NCBI RefSeq assembly: GCF_001571405.1
Contig: NZ_BCNX01000009.1
Location: 1 to 64,000 of the forward strand
Reading direction: 5' to 3'
Source: Methanoculleus thermophilus
GTDB taxonomy: Archaea; Halobacteriota; Methanomicrobia; Methanomicrobiales; Methanoculleaceae
Length of the DNA: 64,000 bases
Every line of letters begins with the position of its first letter. The first letter of the stretch is position 1. A model generated the notes under the pieces. That model searched no databases. It saw nothing but the letters and a program-made list of their open reading frames with translations, and was not told the DNA's origin. Shown in pieces: positions 19,685 through 30,218 of the stretch. Both the position numbers and the translations under genes were made by a program.

Positions 19685-20724
19685 CGGTCCGGATACACCC
19701 GGGCGAGGAACTCGTCCCCTTCACCGGGAGGCTCAAGTCCTGCCTCCCTCAGGTCCGCATCGACCATGATCTTTGTTAAGTCGGTAAACGTCACGCAGGG
19801 CTTCCAACCGAGCTTTTCCCGGGCCTTTCTGGCATCCGCGATGAGGTTCTCAACCTCGGTCGGCCGGAAGTACCGGGGATCGATCCTGACGTACTCCTCC
19901 CAGTCGAGGCCGACGTAGGAGAAGGCGGTCTCAAGGAACTCCCGGACGGAATGGCTCTCGCCGGTCCCGATGACGAAATCATCAGGCTCCTCCTGCTGGA
20001 GGATTCTCCACATGCACTCGACGTACTCCGGGGCAAACCCCCAGTCCCGCCGAGCATCCAGGTTCCCCATGTAGAGGTATTTCTCTTTTCCAGCAAGGAT
20101 CCGGGCGATCCCGCGCGTGATCTTTCTCGTCACGAACGTCTCGCCCCGTCGGGGGGATTCGTGGTTGAAGAGGATCCCGTTTGCGGCAAAGATCCCGTAG
20201 CCGTCGCGGTAGTTCCGCGTCATCCAGTAGGCATAGAGTTTGGCGCAGGCATACGGACTCCGCGGCCAGAATGGTGTCGTCTCGTTCTGCGGCGGCGGTG
20301 TCGCCCCGAACATCTCGCTGCTCGAAGCCTGATAGAACTTTATTCCGTTTCCGCTCCTCCGGATCATCTCTAGGAGCCTGGTTGTCCCGAGACCGGTGAC
20401 GTTCCCGGTGTACTCGGGCGTATCGAAACTGACCCGTACATGGCTCTGGGCCCCGAGGTGGTAGACCTCATCGGGTTTGATATTGTAGATGAGGTGGGAG
20501 ATCTGCTCGTCGTCAGAGAGGTCGCCATAGTGGAGGAAAAGACGGGCACCGGCATCGTGGGGATCGGTATAGATGTGATCGATCCGGGAAGTATTGAAGG
20601 TCGATGCCCGCCGAATGATTCCATGTACTTCATAGCCTTTGTGAAGGAGGAACTCAGCGAGATACGAGCCGTCCTGCCCGGTGATGCCGGTTATTAAAGC
20701 TTTTTTAAGGATAATATTCACCAT
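19666..20724 (-). CDS. gmd: GDP-mannose 4,6-dehydratase
   Basis: A 352-residue short-chain dehydrogenase that makes GDP-4-keto-6-deoxymannose. The signature is complete: [16 protein letters not shown] (residues 12-27), [26 protein letters not shown] (catalytic Ser/Thr-Glu pair), and [20 protein letters not shown] with the Tyr-x3-Lys pair. [16 protein letters not shown] is the GDP-mannose-binding stretch. It is first of the gmd-glycosyltransferase-fcl operon. The 207-base gap upstream (20725-20931) is AT-rich, with TATA-like CATATAATG near 20762 on this strand. Confidence 0.95.
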
Positions 20725-20931
20725 CCCATCTTGACAATCAGTAACTTGTTTGTAAACTCACATTATATGGATTTTGTATTGCTGATATACTCTCACGTTT
20801 CACGAGATTCGAGAGAATCAAGGTTAAAATAGGAACTGCCAAGAAACGCTATCGGTATTCTGCAGTAAATCTTTGAAAGACATATGAAACATAATCAAAG
20901 TATTTCCTATAAATCTGGGGGACATCAATCC

Positions 20932-22005
20932 TTATATATAAAGATCAAATAAATCCTTCAATTTGACGGCTTTCCAAAACAGCGGAAGAGGTATCGCTGC
21001 CATACTGCGCAGGATCAATCTTCTATGCCGAAGACACTCTGTTCTGTACGCCTTTAATATCCGATTGGCCTCCTCACTCTCGCCGGCAATGAGGTTTCTT
21101 GCAGCTCTCGCAATCTCTTTCTTCGCGACATACTCTTGTACATCGCTCAGTAACTCGTGAGGGATTGCACCGTTCTCCATCGATTGAAGCGCAGTCTTCA
21201 CGAACGGTTCAGGAGCAAGAGGGAGTTGCCGTCCACAAACCCTGTTGGCAGCCTCCCAGTGATAGATCGCCCCCATATACCAGTTGAAAGCAATGGGATA
21301 TTTCAGCGCAATCTTACCAAATAGGTCGGCATCTTCTCCAAACCACGCATCCTCCGGAAATCCGCCAACCTCGGTAAAGATCTTTTTCGGGATGCAGACA
21401 ACCGATGTCCATACCGGATATTCACCGAGTGCAGCGGACTTGAAGTAGTTCGGGATCAGGCCTCTCCAGGGTGCAGGCGGGATCGCCCGATACTTCGCCC
21501 ATCGGAGCCTGCCACTCACTTTCCGAATTTTGTATGCCGTTGTGTAGGCTCCAGCCTCTGGGAACTCTCTCTTCAATGATAGGATCGTCTCCAGATGCCG
21601 GGGCATCCACTCGTCATCGGCGTCCAGAAACGCGACAAGATCGGCCCGGCTCATGCTCACCCCCTGGTTTCTGGCAGCAGAAACCCCGGATCCCCTCTGC
21701 CGGACAAACCGGATCCGGGGGTCACCGAACCCCTTCACTATCTCTGGGCCGCTATCGGTCGATCCTCCATCCACGACGATCACTTCAAAGTCCTGGACGG
21801 TCTGGCTTATTACGGACTGCAAAGCTCGCCGGATATGAGGCCCTTTGTTTAACAACGGGATGACTACAGATATCTCCGGTTCTGTACTGCTATCGAGTTC
21901 ATTCGGTAGGATCGGGTGGTGTACACGCTGCTCCCGATCAGGTCTGGCCCTGGGGATCTGGAACAACTCTGATGAGCGCTGCTCCGTCGTCGATAGGACC
22001 CTCAT
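20932..22005 (-). CDS. Family 2 glycosyltransferase
   Basis: A 357-residue GT2 enzyme. The catalytic domain starts with ISVVIPLLNKGPHIRRALQS, then VVDGGSTDSG, and VAFLDADDEWMPRHL with the DxD-like motif. VWTSVVCIPKKIFTEVGGFPEDAWFGEDADLF is the acceptor region, and a basic helical tail follows. I chose the ATG at 22005. A GTG at 22101 is in frame and would add 32 unrelated residues; the GGTGAT there overlaps the GTG rather than preceding it. The 45 residues before the catalytic domain are not conserved in pattern. Confidence 0.9.
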   Translation of the reverse strand: MRVLSTTEQRSSELFQIPRARPDREQRVHHPILPNELDSSTEPEISVVIPLLNKGPHIRRALQSVISQTVQDFEVIVVDGGSTDSGPEIVKGFGDPRIRFVRQRGSGVSAARNQGVSMSRADLVAFLDADDEWMPRHLETILSLKREFPEAGAYTTAYKIRKVSGRLRWAKYRAIPPAPWRGLIPNYFKSAALGEYPVWTSVVCIPKKIFTEVGGFPEDAWFGEDADLFGKIALKYPIAFNWYMGAIYHWEAANRVCGRQLPLAPEPFVKTALQSMENGAIPHELLSDVQEYVAKKEIARAARNLIAGESEEANRILKAYRTECLRHRRLILRSMAAIPLPLFWKAVKLKDLFDLYI

Positions 22006-22339
22006 CGACAATCCGGGATCATGTATGCCTCGAATTTGCACGCCTGCAAGAGAGGAACATTCTATAATTGAGGAAGACTTCCCCCGGAAAGATCGGATCA
22101 CCGTAGCTCATCCCCCCGACATCGCTTTGCCCCCAAGAGGGAGTTCAAAGGCTTAAAGGTTCCTGGAGTAACTGGGAATTACCGACATTATCGTGCTGAT
22201 CAGCGGTGCCCGGAAAACCATGGAGAGAGGGGCATCTTCTGGCGCAAATGTGTCTAACGGGCCAACCCAAGCAAACATCAGCGGAAATTGCAAAGATGTA
22301 CGTAAAATGATGACCCCGGCAGTCTATGTCAAGAGAGCC
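22006..22339 (+). other. 334-base gap without a recognisable gene
   Basis: Between the GT2 gene and the TagB/TagF-like gene no convincing coding sequence, tRNA or hairpin was seen. Short open frames occur on both strands, but none has a ribosome binding site and family pattern. It presumably holds the promoter for the GT2 gene and the 3' end of the TagB/TagF-like transcript. Confidence 0.4.
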
Positions 22340-23644
22340 TCATTGCGAGTGGTTGTTGCTGGCTCCACCTGCACAGGGCCCACCAGTCTTACACAGAACC
22401 TCTTCCCATACCCGCCGCGATGAGTTTCCATCCTGGAATCGGTTAATAAGATTATTGACCACCACTCTCTCCTCCTCGTAGCATGCAGGATCGGCAAGAC
22501 ATTTCCGAATCTCGTCAATAAGCGCATCAACCGTCGTAACCTTTGGGCCGGGCGCCCAGAAGTCGTATGGCTCAAGGAGAAATCCCCGGGTTTGTGCATA
22601 CTCCTCCAAATCCAGGGGTATAAAGATGATCGGCCGATTTAAGAGCAAATAGTCAAAATATATCGAAGAATAGTCGGTGATCAGGATATCAAAATTCCCG
22701 AGCACCTCGTATATACTGACAAGGTTGGCCGTGAGGCGCTCTGATTCCAGTACAACAATATTTCCATTGTTCTTTCTAAAATCATCGCGGGATAACCAAT
22801 ACCGCTCCTCATAAGGGTGAAGTTTAAGAACGAAGAGTATACTGTTGTCGCTCAGGAATCTATTAAACCGCTCAGATTTTAGCAGGTCCAGGTGCTCCAC
22901 GGTACCTTCGACCCTACCGTAGCCAACGCGAAATGTCGGCATGTACAGGAGCAATGCATTGTACCTGGATAGATCCCTCTCCAGTAACCCGGCCAGGATA
23001 TGGCCTTTGTGAGCGGTAAAGAGATAATCGTTTCGAGGCTGACCGGTGACGACAACTTTGCGGGGATCGATGAGGAAACTCGTCACCAATGCGTTTTTCG
23101 TGATGCCCGATGTTGCAATGAGGATATCCTCAGCCTCTACCCCTTTTCGAATGTCGTTTAACGCCTCTTCTGTCTCCAGGCAGTCCGCGTATCCCATGGC
23201 TTTCAGCGGCGCCCCGTGCCAGAGGTTTACCAGGAACTGGTTACCTGCTTTTAATCGGCAGTAGTGGTTATGGGTTGTGATGATGTATCGCGATCGAAAG
23301 ATGGCGTAAAGCCCATGAAGACTCTTCTCAAGATGTGCCGCTACTCCGTTTTGCGTCAATATCTTCCAAATCCCCGGATCATCGACCAACCAGACGATAT
23401 CGTATTGACGGTGCATCTGGTTTGCGACTAAGTATTCATACAATGCTTTTGCGTTGTCCGAGTAGTCGGGTATGCTTGCAAAAAGGATCTGGTTATTCTT
23501 CTTGGGTATCATCCTGTTCAGAATTTTTAGCCCGGTATTCAGGATCTCTTTCAGGAGGCCTTTGCCCAGTAGCGACCAGACCTCATATGCCTTCTGCACC
23601 TGAATGGAGTTAAAGGGATTGAGTAGATCGGGCATCTGAACCAT
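22340..23644 (-). CDS. CDP-glycerol glycerophosphotransferase-like protein (TagB/TagF family)
   Basis: The 434-residue protein carries the Glyphos_transf signature of teichoic-acid enzymes. The N-terminal half has a [12 protein letters not shown] motif (H-G-x-P-x-K, near residue 135) and [13 protein letters not shown]. The middle has MPTFR and LKLHPYEE. The C-terminal half has [22 protein letters not shown] and the [11 protein letters not shown] segment. In bacteria such enzymes add or polymerise glycerol phosphate from CDP-glycerol at the cytoplasmic membrane face. No signal peptide is visible. Two ATGs (23644 and 23635) are possible starts, with TATA-like sequence upstream. Together with the GpsA-like and cytidylyltransferase-like pair 8 kb away it could form a glycerol-phosphate pathway; ribitol or another donor remains possible. 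Confidence 0.85.
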   Translation of the reverse strand: MVQMPDLLNPFNSIQVQKAYEVWSLLGKGLLKEILNTGLKILNRMIPKKNNQILFASIPDYSDNAKALYEYLVANQMHRQYDIVWLVDDPGIWKILTQNGVAAHLEKSLHGLYAIFRSRYIITTHNHYCRLKAGNQFLVNLWHGAPLKAMGYADCLETEEALNDIRKGVEAEDILIATSGITKNALVTSFLIDPRKVVVTGQPRNDYLFTAHKGHILAGLLERDLSRYNALLLYMPTFRVGYGRVEGTVEHLDLLKSERFNRFLSDNSILFVLKLHPYEERYWLSRDDFRKNNGNIVVLESERLTANLVSIYEVLGNFDILITDYSSIYFDYLLLNRPIIFIPLDLEEYAQTRGFLLEPYDFWAPGPKVTTVDALIDEIRKCLADPACYEEERVVVNNLINRFQDGNSSRRVWEEVLCKTGGPCAGGASNNHSQ

Positions 23645-23811
23645 AGCAACTATAGCAATGGTATTCTTATGATAAACCTACCGGAATTCGAATGATTTTA
23701 ATCCAGAGGAGGCACGCCCCTGATCCCGGCATACGTCCCGCTGGACAGTAGAGATGACTATATGGTGTATCCAGGTAACCCATAAGTGGAGATACCGAAA
23801 TAGTGAGACCC

Positions 23812-24486
23812 ATGCTTACCACCCTCATCCTCGACTTCGACGGCGTCATCGTCGAATCAATACCCCTAAAGACCGCCGCGTTCCGAAAGATCTTCTCCTT
23901 TGCTCCCGAACACCTCGACGAGATCATCGCCTTCCACCTCGAAAACGGCGGGATGTCCCGGTACGACAAATTCCGTTACATCTACGCAAACATTCTCCAC
24001 GAAGACCTCACCCCCGAGCAGGAGGAGCGGCTCGCGAGCGAATACGCCGGACTGATCTATGATGCCATGCTCACCGTGCCGTACACCAAAGGGGCAGAGG
24101 AACTTCTCCAGGACTGCTCCCGGGTGCTCCCGCTCTATATCGTCTCCGCAACCCCGGAGGGCGAGATGCACGAGATCGCCCGCCGCCGGGACCTCTTAAA
24201 GTACTTCGTCCGGATCTACGGCTCGCCGAAGACGAAGGCCGAATGCATCCGTGAAATCCTTAAAGAGACCAATGCCTCACCTAAAGAGGCGCTATTCGTC
24301 GGAGACGCCCCAAACGACTGGGAGGCGGCCTATGAGACCGGCGTTCGGTTCGTGGCAAGGGTTGCCCCCGGCGATCCGAACCGCTTCGTCGGCCGGCCGG
24401 GGGTGGAGCATATCGTGGAGAACCTTCATGAACTCCGGGAGTATCTACGGGAGAGTGTATGCTCATCCCGATCTCGTACCCCCTAA
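23812..24486 (+). CDS. HAD-superfamily hydrolase
   Basis: A 224-residue HAD phosphatase with the nucleophile motif LDFDGVIVES at residues 6-15, the motif II serine/threonine in YIVSATPEG, a lysine in SPKTKAECI and acidic motif IV in FVGDAPNDWEAA. The long cap insertion and the VIVESIPLKTAAF start resemble phosphatases found in capsule loci. The substrate is unknown, but a phosphosugar or glycerol phosphate is plausible from context. ATG 23812 is preferred over the in-frame GTG at 23803. The end overlaps the next gene by 28 bases. Confidence 0.85.
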   Translation: MLTTLILDFDGVIVESIPLKTAAFRKIFSFAPEHLDEIIAFHLENGGMSRYDKFRYIYANILHEDLTPEQEERLASEYAGLIYDAMLTVPYTKGAEELLQDCSRVLPLYIVSATPEGEMHEIARRRDLLKYFVRIYGSPKTKAECIREILKETNASPKEALFVGDAPNDWEAAYETGVRFVARVAPGDPNRFVGRPGVEHIVENLHELREYLRESVCSSRSRTP

Positions 24487-25127
24487 ACCGGGCAACACCA
24501 CTCTACCCCGGAACGGAACCGCTCACGATCACCCCCACAAAGTCTTTTGAGAGGGGCGATGCGGAAGAAAAGAGCCTGATTGCCGTATCAAGCCACGCCG
24601 GAACGCACATCGACCTCCCCCGGCACTTCTGTCCGGGTGGGGGCACCGTCCGGGCCCTCCTTGCGCCGGAGGCGGTCTTTGAACCTGCGCAGTGCATCGA
24701 GGTGCCGAAAGAGGGGGAGGAGCCGATCCGGATCCACGATCTCACTCCGCATCTTGACAAAATCCAGTGCGCCCGGGCGCTCTTTGTGAGGACCGGGAGC
24801 GGCCGGATCAGGGAGAGAGACCCGGAGACTTACGCGAAAAAGCACCCCTGGGTGCACCCCGAGGTGCCGGAGTTTCTCTGCAGGGAAAACCCCGCCCTCA
24901 GGCTGTTCGGGATCGATACAATATCCATTGCGGCACCGTCAAACCCGGAAGAGGGGATGAACGTCCACCGAGCGTTCCTCTGTCGGTCCCCGCACATCTT
25001 CGTTCTCGAAGACGTTGACCTCTCCTACGACCGGTTGCTTGAGGGAGGCTGGACCCTGCGGGTCTATCCGGTGGTCTTTGACGACCTGGACGGAGTACCG
25101 GTGGTGGCACTCGCGGAGTTCAGGTGA
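24459..25127 (+). CDS. Cyclase/kynurenine formamidase-family hydrolase
   Basis: A 222-residue protein of the cyclase (PF04199-type) family. The metal-binding motif S-H-A-G-T-H-I-D-L-P-R-H at residues 44-55 matches the family's HxGTHxDxPxH. Supporting elements are LFVRTGSGR and FGIDTISI followed by HRAFLCRSPHIFVLEDVDL. Members hydrolyse formamides or related bonds; in archaea the substrate is rarely known. The ATG at 24459 overlaps the HAD gene by 28 bases, so the two may be co-translated. No tryptophan-degradation genes are nearby, so kynurenine formamidase activity should not be assumed. Confidence 0.85.
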   Translation: MLIPISYPLNRATPLYPGTEPLTITPTKSFERGDAEEKSLIAVSSHAGTHIDLPRHFCPGGGTVRALLAPEAVFEPAQCIEVPKEGEEPIRIHDLTPHLDKIQCARALFVRTGSGRIRERDPETYAKKHPWVHPEVPEFLCRENPALRLFGIDTISIAAPSNPEEGMNVHRAFLCRSPHIFVLEDVDLSYDRLLEGGWTLRVYPVVFDDLDGVPVVALAEFR

Positions 25128-25222
25128 TTCCGGGACCCCATCAGCAGATGAAATGCCACAGGTAAGATCCTCCTCCCTACTCCGGGAAGATCTGGAGATC
25201 CCCAGCCGCTCTAAAAAAGTGT

Positions 25223-26839
25223 TTAGTTCCCCGGCACCATACGGGCGAGGTCTTCTTCAACCGTCGTGATCCCCTTGATCCCGAAGTTCTCGACGAGCAC
25301 CTTCAAGATGCCGGGCGAGACGAAGCCCGGGAGGCGGGGGCCAAGGGTGATATCTTTGATACCGAGCGAGAGGAGGCTTAAGAGGACCAGGACCGCCTTC
25401 TGCTCGTACCAGGCGATGTTGTATGAGACCGGGAGTTCATTGACCCCGACGCCGAACGCCTTGGCGAGAGCCTGGGCGATGACCACCAGGGAGTAACTGT
25501 CGTTGCACTGTCCGGCATCAAGGACACGGGGTATGCCGCCGATGGTCCCAAGACCCAGGCTGTTGTAGCGGTACTTCGCGCACCCGGCAGTGAGGATGAT
25601 GGTGTCCGCCGGGAGGGCCTCGGCAAACCTGGTGTAGTAGTCGCGCCCGCTGTACCGCCCGTCACAGCCCGCCATCACGATGAACCGCTTGACCGCACCG
25701 GACTTCACTGCATTAACGACGGTATCTGCGATGGCAAGGACCGGGGCATGGGCGCACCCGGTGACGAGATCGCCGCGGGAGAGGTCCTGTGGGGGTTCGC
25801 AACACTTTGCGTGCTCAATCAGGGGCGAGAAGTCCTTCTTTCCGTCCGACGACGCGCCGATGTGCTTTACCCCCGCAAACCCGACGGGACCCGTGGTGTA
25901 GACCCGATCGCGGTAGGTGTCCTTCGGCGGCACAAGGCAGTTCGTGGTGACCAGGACCGGGCCGTTGAACCGCTCAAACTCCTCCCGCTGGAAGGGCCAG
26001 GAGCCGCCGTAGTTCCCGACGAGGTGGTCGTACTTCTTCAGCTCCGGGTAGGCATGCGCCGGGAGCATCTCACCGTGGGTGTAGACGTCCACACCTGTTC
26101 CTGCCGTCTGTGCGAGGAGATCGGCAAGGTCTTTGAGGTCGTGGCCGGTGACGAGGATGCCCGGGCGCGTGCCCGCTCCGGTGCTGACCGTTGTGATCTC
26201 CGGGGTCCCGAAGGCGGCGGTATTTGCTCTGTCGAGGAGGGCCAGAGTCTTCACACCGATCTCGCCGCATTTGAGCACGAGAGTGACCATCTCGTCCGCA
26301 GTGTGATCGTGCAGCGTGGCTGCGAGGCCCTCCTGCAGGAAGGTCGTGATCTCCTCATCCCTATAGCCGAGGACAGAGGCATGGTGGTAGTAGGCACCCA
26401 TCCCTTTGAGCCCAAAGACGAGGAGGTCGCGAAGCGACTGCAGGTCGGCATCAACCATCTCCCGTGCAGCAACGATCTCCTCTGCCTTTGCCGCGATCGC
26501 CGCCTGACTCTCCGGAGTCCAAGTGCAGGCGTCAGGCTCCGCGCTTCCGGCGGGCGGGAGGGCGTCGCGGATGCGGGCCGCTTCCCGGATTTTATCCTCA
26601 AACCTTGCAGGATCGAAGTTCACATTGGTCAGGGTGGCAAAGAGGCATCCCGCGATGAACTCACCGACCTCTGGATCTCCACCACCGTTCTTTATCGCCG
26701 CGAGGTTCCGGACGGAGAGCCCCTTGAGGAGATAGATCAAGACGTCCTGGAGCCCGGCAGTCTCCGCATCCTTGCCGCAAACACCGCGCACCGTGCAGCC
26801 AAGGCCTTTTGCCGTCTCTTCGCACTGGTTACAGAACAT
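25223..26839 (-). CDS. hcp: Hybrid cluster protein (hydroxylamine reductase-like)
   Basis: A 538-residue Hcp that carries a [4Fe-4S]-type cluster at its N-terminus: [19 protein letters not shown], a CX2CX8CX5C pattern at residues 3-21. Downstream are the hybrid-cluster ligand segments: [35 protein letters not shown] and the C-x4 element [29 protein letters not shown] also fits. Hcp proteins reduce hydroxylamine or NO in anaerobes. It starts at an ATG with GGGTGA just upstream and is divergent from a HxlR regulator, which probably controls it. Confidence 0.95.
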   Translation of the reverse strand: MFCNQCEETAKGLGCTVRGVCGKDAETAGLQDVLIYLLKGLSVRNLAAIKNGGGDPEVGEFIAGCLFATLTNVNFDPARFEDKIREAARIRDALPPAGSAEPDACTWTPESQAAIAAKAEEIVAAREMVDADLQSLRDLLVFGLKGMGAYYHHASVLGYRDEEITTFLQEGLAATLHDHTADEMVTLVLKCGEIGVKTLALLDRANTAAFGTPEITTVSTGAGTRPGILVTGHDLKDLADLLAQTAGTGVDVYTHGEMLPAHAYPELKKYDHLVGNYGGSWPFQREEFERFNGPVLVTTNCLVPPKDTYRDRVYTTGPVGFAGVKHIGASSDGKKDFSPLIEHAKCCEPPQDLSRGDLVTGCAHAPVLAIADTVVNAVKSGAVKRFIVMAGCDGRYSGRDYYTRFAEALPADTIILTAGCAKYRYNSLGLGTIGGIPRVLDAGQCNDSYSLVVIAQALAKAFGVGVNELPVSYNIAWYEQKAVLVLLSLLSLGIKDITLGPRLPGFVSPGILKVLVENFGIKGITTVEEDLARMVPGN

Positions 26840-26863
26840 TCATGTTCACCCATTAGTATCTTT

Positions 26864-26880
26864 TTGATACAAGATATCAA
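26864..26880. promoter_or_regulatory. Palindromic operator between hcp and hxlR
   Basis: TTGATA and TATCAA form a perfect 6-bp inverted repeat with a 5-base spacer, lying 25 bases upstream of the hcp start and overlapping its likely promoter. An additional GTATC/GATAC inverted repeat occupies 26856-26870. A dimeric winged-helix regulator such as HxlR could bind here. Confidence 0.5.
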
Positions 26881-26901
26881 TTAGACACCAGGGTATAAGT
26901 A

Positions 26902-26916
26902 AGAGAAGGTTTCTCT
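26902..26916. promoter_or_regulatory. Second palindrome, at the hxlR start
   Basis: AGAGAA and TTCTCT form a 6-bp inverted repeat with a 3-base spacer that ends ten bases before the hxlR ATG at 26926. A TATA-like GTATAAGT lies just upstream (about 26893-26900), so this site sits between TATA box and start and is well placed for autoregulation of a nearly leaderless gene. Confidence 0.4.
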
Positions 26917-26925
26917 AATTATACC

Positions 26926-27285
26926 ATGCAGGACGAGTGTACGGTCAATCAGACCGTTACATATCTAGGAAAAAAGTGGATGCTCCTGATCATCCTCGAA
27001 CTCTACAAGGGAGACAACTACACCCGGCGGTTCACCGAGATAAAGGAGCGGCTCCCGGGGATCACGGCAAAGGTCCTCTCTGCCCGCTTAAAGGAACTTG
27101 AGGAGGAAGGTCTCGTCGAGAGAAGAGTGGAGGCCCGATCATTCCCCGTGAAGACCGAGTACACGCTCACCGCAAGCGGGCTTGAGCTGGTCGGGGTGAT
27201 CCGGGAGATCAAGCGATGGGCGCTCAGGTGGAAGATCGAGAACCGCGCGTGCGGGGCACAGGACTGCCGGGACTGTGTACTGTGA
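26926..27285 (+). CDS. HxlR-family transcriptional regulator
   Basis: A 119-residue winged-helix protein. The HxlR signature runs from TYLGKKWMLLIILELY at the N-terminus through RRFTEIKERLPGITAKVLSAR (recognition helix) and LKELEEEGLVERR to EYTLTASGLEL. The C-terminal tail, CGAQDCRDC, adds three cysteines (a fourth cysteine is near the N-terminus), which could sense redox or nitric oxide or bind a metal. It is divergent from hcp and separated from it by 86 bases carrying two inverted repeats. The likely role is control of hcp and of itself in response to nitrosative or oxidative stress. Confidence 0.88.
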   Translation: MQDECTVNQTVTYLGKKWMLLIILELYKGDNYTRRFTEIKERLPGITAKVLSARLKELEEEGLVERRVEARSFPVKTEYTLTASGLELVGVIREIKRWALRWKIENRACGAQDCRDCVL

Positions 27286-27334
27286 GAGCCGGAAACCGGC
27301 TCCCTTCAGTTCTAGTGCCCCTTGAAACCTCTCC

Positions 27335-28423
27335 TCAGATCACGCCCATATCCGAGAGCCGCGCCGGCAGGTACTCTTTCGTTACGAAGTCGAGCCCCCG
27401 GCTCGCAAACGCCTGCTGTTCTGACTTCAGTTTTATATCGAGTTGCAGGTTGATCTGGGTACGCCAGTAATCGGTCGCAAACCTGGGATCGGTCAGCTCA
27501 GCCTTCAGAGCATTGATATCCTTCTCGGAGAGGTGGTCGGCGGGGAGGTTGTAGTCAACGATATCGGAGGGCTGCACCCCGATGAACTGCGCCTGCGGGG
27601 TCGCGAGAAGTTCCGACATGTGGGCGCTCTTGATCGAGCCGTAAGCGACGCTCGCGTAGATCCGGTAGGACCATGGATCGCCGTCGGTGAAGACCACGAC
27701 GGGGAGGTTGAGCGACTCGTTGAGTCTCCGTAAAACCCGTCGCGTGGACCGTGCCGGCTGCCCTTTGAGGTGGACCAGGATCGCCCCGTAGTCCTCATCG
27801 AACCCGTTCTCCATCAGACGGGCGTACATACCGCCGGTCTCGATGGCAATGACGAACTTCGCATCGTGATCGACGAATTCGAGATTATCGACGTTATTTG
27901 GAATGGGATAGCCCGCCTCCCCGACGTCCTCCTGGCAGTGAAGTTCTTTGACACCTCTCCGGGTGGTCTCCCGGATCCGCAGGGGACCGAAGATCGAGGC
28001 TCCGTCCTCCTCCGGCCGGAGGTGGAACGCTTCCCGCTGCATCTCGGTGATGATCTCGAGATCCTCGATGAGGAGGTTGCTCTCGTCCTGGGCGGCGAAC
28101 TTCGCTTTCTTCCAGCCCTCGGAGATGTAATACAGTTCTCTCAAGGTCGACGATCGGTTCTCTACAAGTTGACTCTTCAGGAACCAGATGACGTAAGCCA
28201 TCTTCAGCAGGTGGATCGCGCCTTTTTCGGTCGTTGCCGTCCGGGTGCTCTCCCGCTCGCCGTACTTCCAGACATCGCTCTCGTCGTCGTATGCGATATT
28301 ATGCTTCGTCCGCGTCGGCAACCGGATGAACGGCACGATGCCGTCCCGCATCTGGTCGTACCATTCGCGGGCGATACTCATCAGCCGCTCTTTTGCAAGT
28401 GCATCCATCTCTTCCCTAGACAT
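27335..28423 (-). CDS. top6A: DNA topoisomerase VI subunit A
   Basis: The Spo11-like cleavage subunit of the type IIB topoisomerase Topo VI, 362 residues. The catalytic tyrosine lies in [12 protein letters not shown]. The Toprim domain shows FVIAIETGG (Glu) and [10 protein letters not shown] (DxD), the metal-binding residues. The ATG at 28423 was chosen because it overlaps the top6B stop (ATGTCTAG), and the peptide upstream has no family pattern. Expected length is about 360-370 residues. It is the last gene of the four-gene operon that begins at 31786. Confidence 0.95.
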   Translation of the reverse strand: MSREEMDALAKERLMSIAREWYDQMRDGIVPFIRLPTRTKHNIAYDDESDVWKYGERESTRTATTEKGAIHLLKMAYVIWFLKSQLVENRSSTLRELYYISEGWKKAKFAAQDESNLLIEDLEIITEMQREAFHLRPEEDGASIFGPLRIRETTRRGVKELHCQEDVGEAGYPIPNNVDNLEFVDHDAKFVIAIETGGMYARLMENGFDEDYGAILVHLKGQPARSTRRVLRRLNESLNLPVVVFTDGDPWSYRIYASVAYGSIKSAHMSELLATPQAQFIGVQPSDIVDYNLPADHLSEKDINALKAELTDPRFATDYWRTQINLQLDIKLKSEQQAFASRGLDFVTKEYLPARLSDMGVI

Positions 28424-30218
28424 CGAGATCCACCACCACCTTCTTTTCATCCTCCACGCCGCGCAGATCGAGCGTTCCATCGCCCGACCCCGTGTAGACC
28501 ACCCGCCAGACCTCACCAGGCCCAAGCGTACGCCGCCAGACCTTGTTGTAATCCCCGTCTATTTCGTCCACGAAGTCAGGCCGGGGATCTGCGTCGTCGG
28601 CCGAATCCCGGGAGAGGTTGTAGAGGACGAAGGTGACCTCTCTTTCAGTGTAGTTGTTCACGTCGATACGGACCTTCCCATCGATTGTCCGCTTCTTCGC
28701 GACGACCTTACGCATGATCCTGCCCTCGATCGGTGAAGTGTCCACCAGGGGGAGTTCCACGATCTCGCTCACTTTCGCGGCGATCTCGGGGATGACCGAG
28801 CAGATAGCTCTCGCGCGGTCGTCCTGCTGCTTCTTCCTCTCGCGGCGGGAAAGATATGTCTTGAGCTCCCGGCCGAGTTCCTGGAGAACGAGAACGATCT
28901 CCCGCTCGATCTCCGGGATGGAGGCGACAGCGTCCTTGCTCTCGCTCGTGAAGGGGACGTTCGTAGACGCCACGTGGACCATGATGAGCACCGGACCCAT
29001 GGGGAGGCCCTGCTGCGAGAGGCCGTAGTTCTTCCAGTTCACCTGCGAGACGCAGTTTGTGATTGCACAGGCACCCTGCTGGTAGAGAAGGGGGACGCGA
29101 TTTGCGAATCGAAAGATCTGGGCGCTCCCTTCAGGGGGGATCTTGCCACCGTAGCCGATCGCCGCCTCGATGATGAACGGGTGCCCGCCGTAGACCATGC
29201 TCGGGCGCGTCCGGGCCTTGATGAAGTCGAGTTGGATCTCCTTCTCAAGCCCCTTGCAGATCAGGTCCTCGCCGATAGGGGAGAGGCACTGCTGCGCCGG
29301 CGGCGCCGGAACTTTCACGGCCTGCATGGCATCGAGGAGCCGGGTCAACTCCTCAGGTTCGAGCTTCTTTACCTTCTGGGTGGGTTTGAGCCCGGCAAGC
29401 GCGATCATCTCGTCGGCGGTCTTCTTCCCGACGCGGGAGAAACTCCCGATGAGGAACTCCTCGACGGTCCCGGTGCTCGCGGCCGCGAGCCGCTTGAGCG
29501 CCCCGAACTCAATCCCATGGGGGTGGGGGAGTATGGATTTCGGACACGGTGGGACCTCGTTTGCCACCCGCTCGAACACGGTCACTTCGCCATCGATCTC
29601 GGCCGTGATCCGGGCATGCGGGTTAACGATTGCGGTGAGGCGGAGATAATCCATCAGCCGCTTCTTTGCCGCAAGGCTGCTCTTGAACTGGATCTCAATC
29701 CTTGTGCCGTGTGTCCGATCCCAATCGATCTCCTCGTGGCTGATAATCTCGGGCTCGTTGGTCTCGGTCTTGATCATCAACTCGAACTGATGAGCCCTCA
29801 CCTTTGCCCCCGTCCGGGAGGTGACCCGTGCCGGGGTTCCGGTGGTGAGCTGCGCATACAGCACCGCTGCCGATATCCCGATACCCTGCTGCCCACGGCT
29901 CTGGCGGATCTGGTGGAACCGGGAGCCGTAGAGGAGTTTTCCAAAGACCAGCGGGACGTTCTCCGGCACGATCCCCGGGCCGTTGTCCTCGACGGTTATC
30001 CGGTAGACCTCGGTATCGACCCTTTTGATGCTGATGAATATATCGGGAAGAACCTCGGCCTCCTCGCAGGCATCGAGAGCGTTGTCCACCGCCTCCTTGA
30101 TGGTGGTGATGATGCCCCGCGTCGGGGAGTCAAAACCAAGCAGGTGCTTGTTCTTCTCAAAGAACTCCGCGACGCTGATGCTCCGCTGCTGCTTGGCGAG
30201 ATCCTCAGCAAGTACCAT
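28416..30218 (-). CDS. top6B: DNA topoisomerase VI subunit B
   Basis: The GHKL ATPase subunit of Topo VI, 600 residues. The N box is [10 protein letters not shown] and the G1 box [13 protein letters not shown]. The lid/G2 segment is [10 protein letters not shown]. The transducer domain contains the lysine loop [20 protein letters not shown] and the conserved QVNWKNYGL. The C-terminal extension of about 100 residues looks like the Ig-type domain seen in methanogen subunits. The ATG at 30218 overlaps the hisS 3' end by 14 bases. The operon also contains hisS and a small membrane protein. Confidence 0.95.
   Translation of the reverse strand: MVLAEDLAKQQRSISVAEFFEKNKHLLGFDSPTRGIITTIKEAVDNALDACEEAEVLPDIFISIKRVDTEVYRITVEDNGPGIVPENVPLVFGKLLYGSRFHQIRQSRGQQGIGISAAVLYAQLTTGTPARVTSRTGAKVRAHQFELMIKTETNEPEIISHEEIDWDRTHGTRIEIQFKSSLAAKKRLMDYLRLTAIVNPHARITAEIDGEVTVFERVANEVPPCPKSILPHPHGIEFGALKRLAAASTGTVEEFLIGSFSRVGKKTADEMIALAGLKPTQKVKKLEPEELTRLLDAMQAVKVPAPPAQQCLSPIGEDLICKGLEKEIQLDFIKARTRPSMVYGGHPFIIEAAIGYGGKIPPEGSAQIFRFANRVPLLYQQGACAITNCVSQVNWKNYGLSQQGLPMGPVLIMVHVASTNVPFTSESKDAVASIPEIEREIVLVLQELGRELKTYLSRRERKKQQDDRARAICSVIPEIAAKVSEIVELPLVDTSPIEGRIMRKVVAKKRTIDGKVRIDVNNYTEREVTFVLYNLSRDSADDADPRPDFVDEIDGDYNKVWRRTLGPGEVWRVVYTGSGDGTLDLRGVEDEKKVVVDLDV

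Noticed and set aside
22193-22423. 76-codon plus-strand frame upstream of the TagB/TagF-like gene
   Set aside because: It overlaps that gene's 3' end, has no ribosome binding site and no recognisable pattern.
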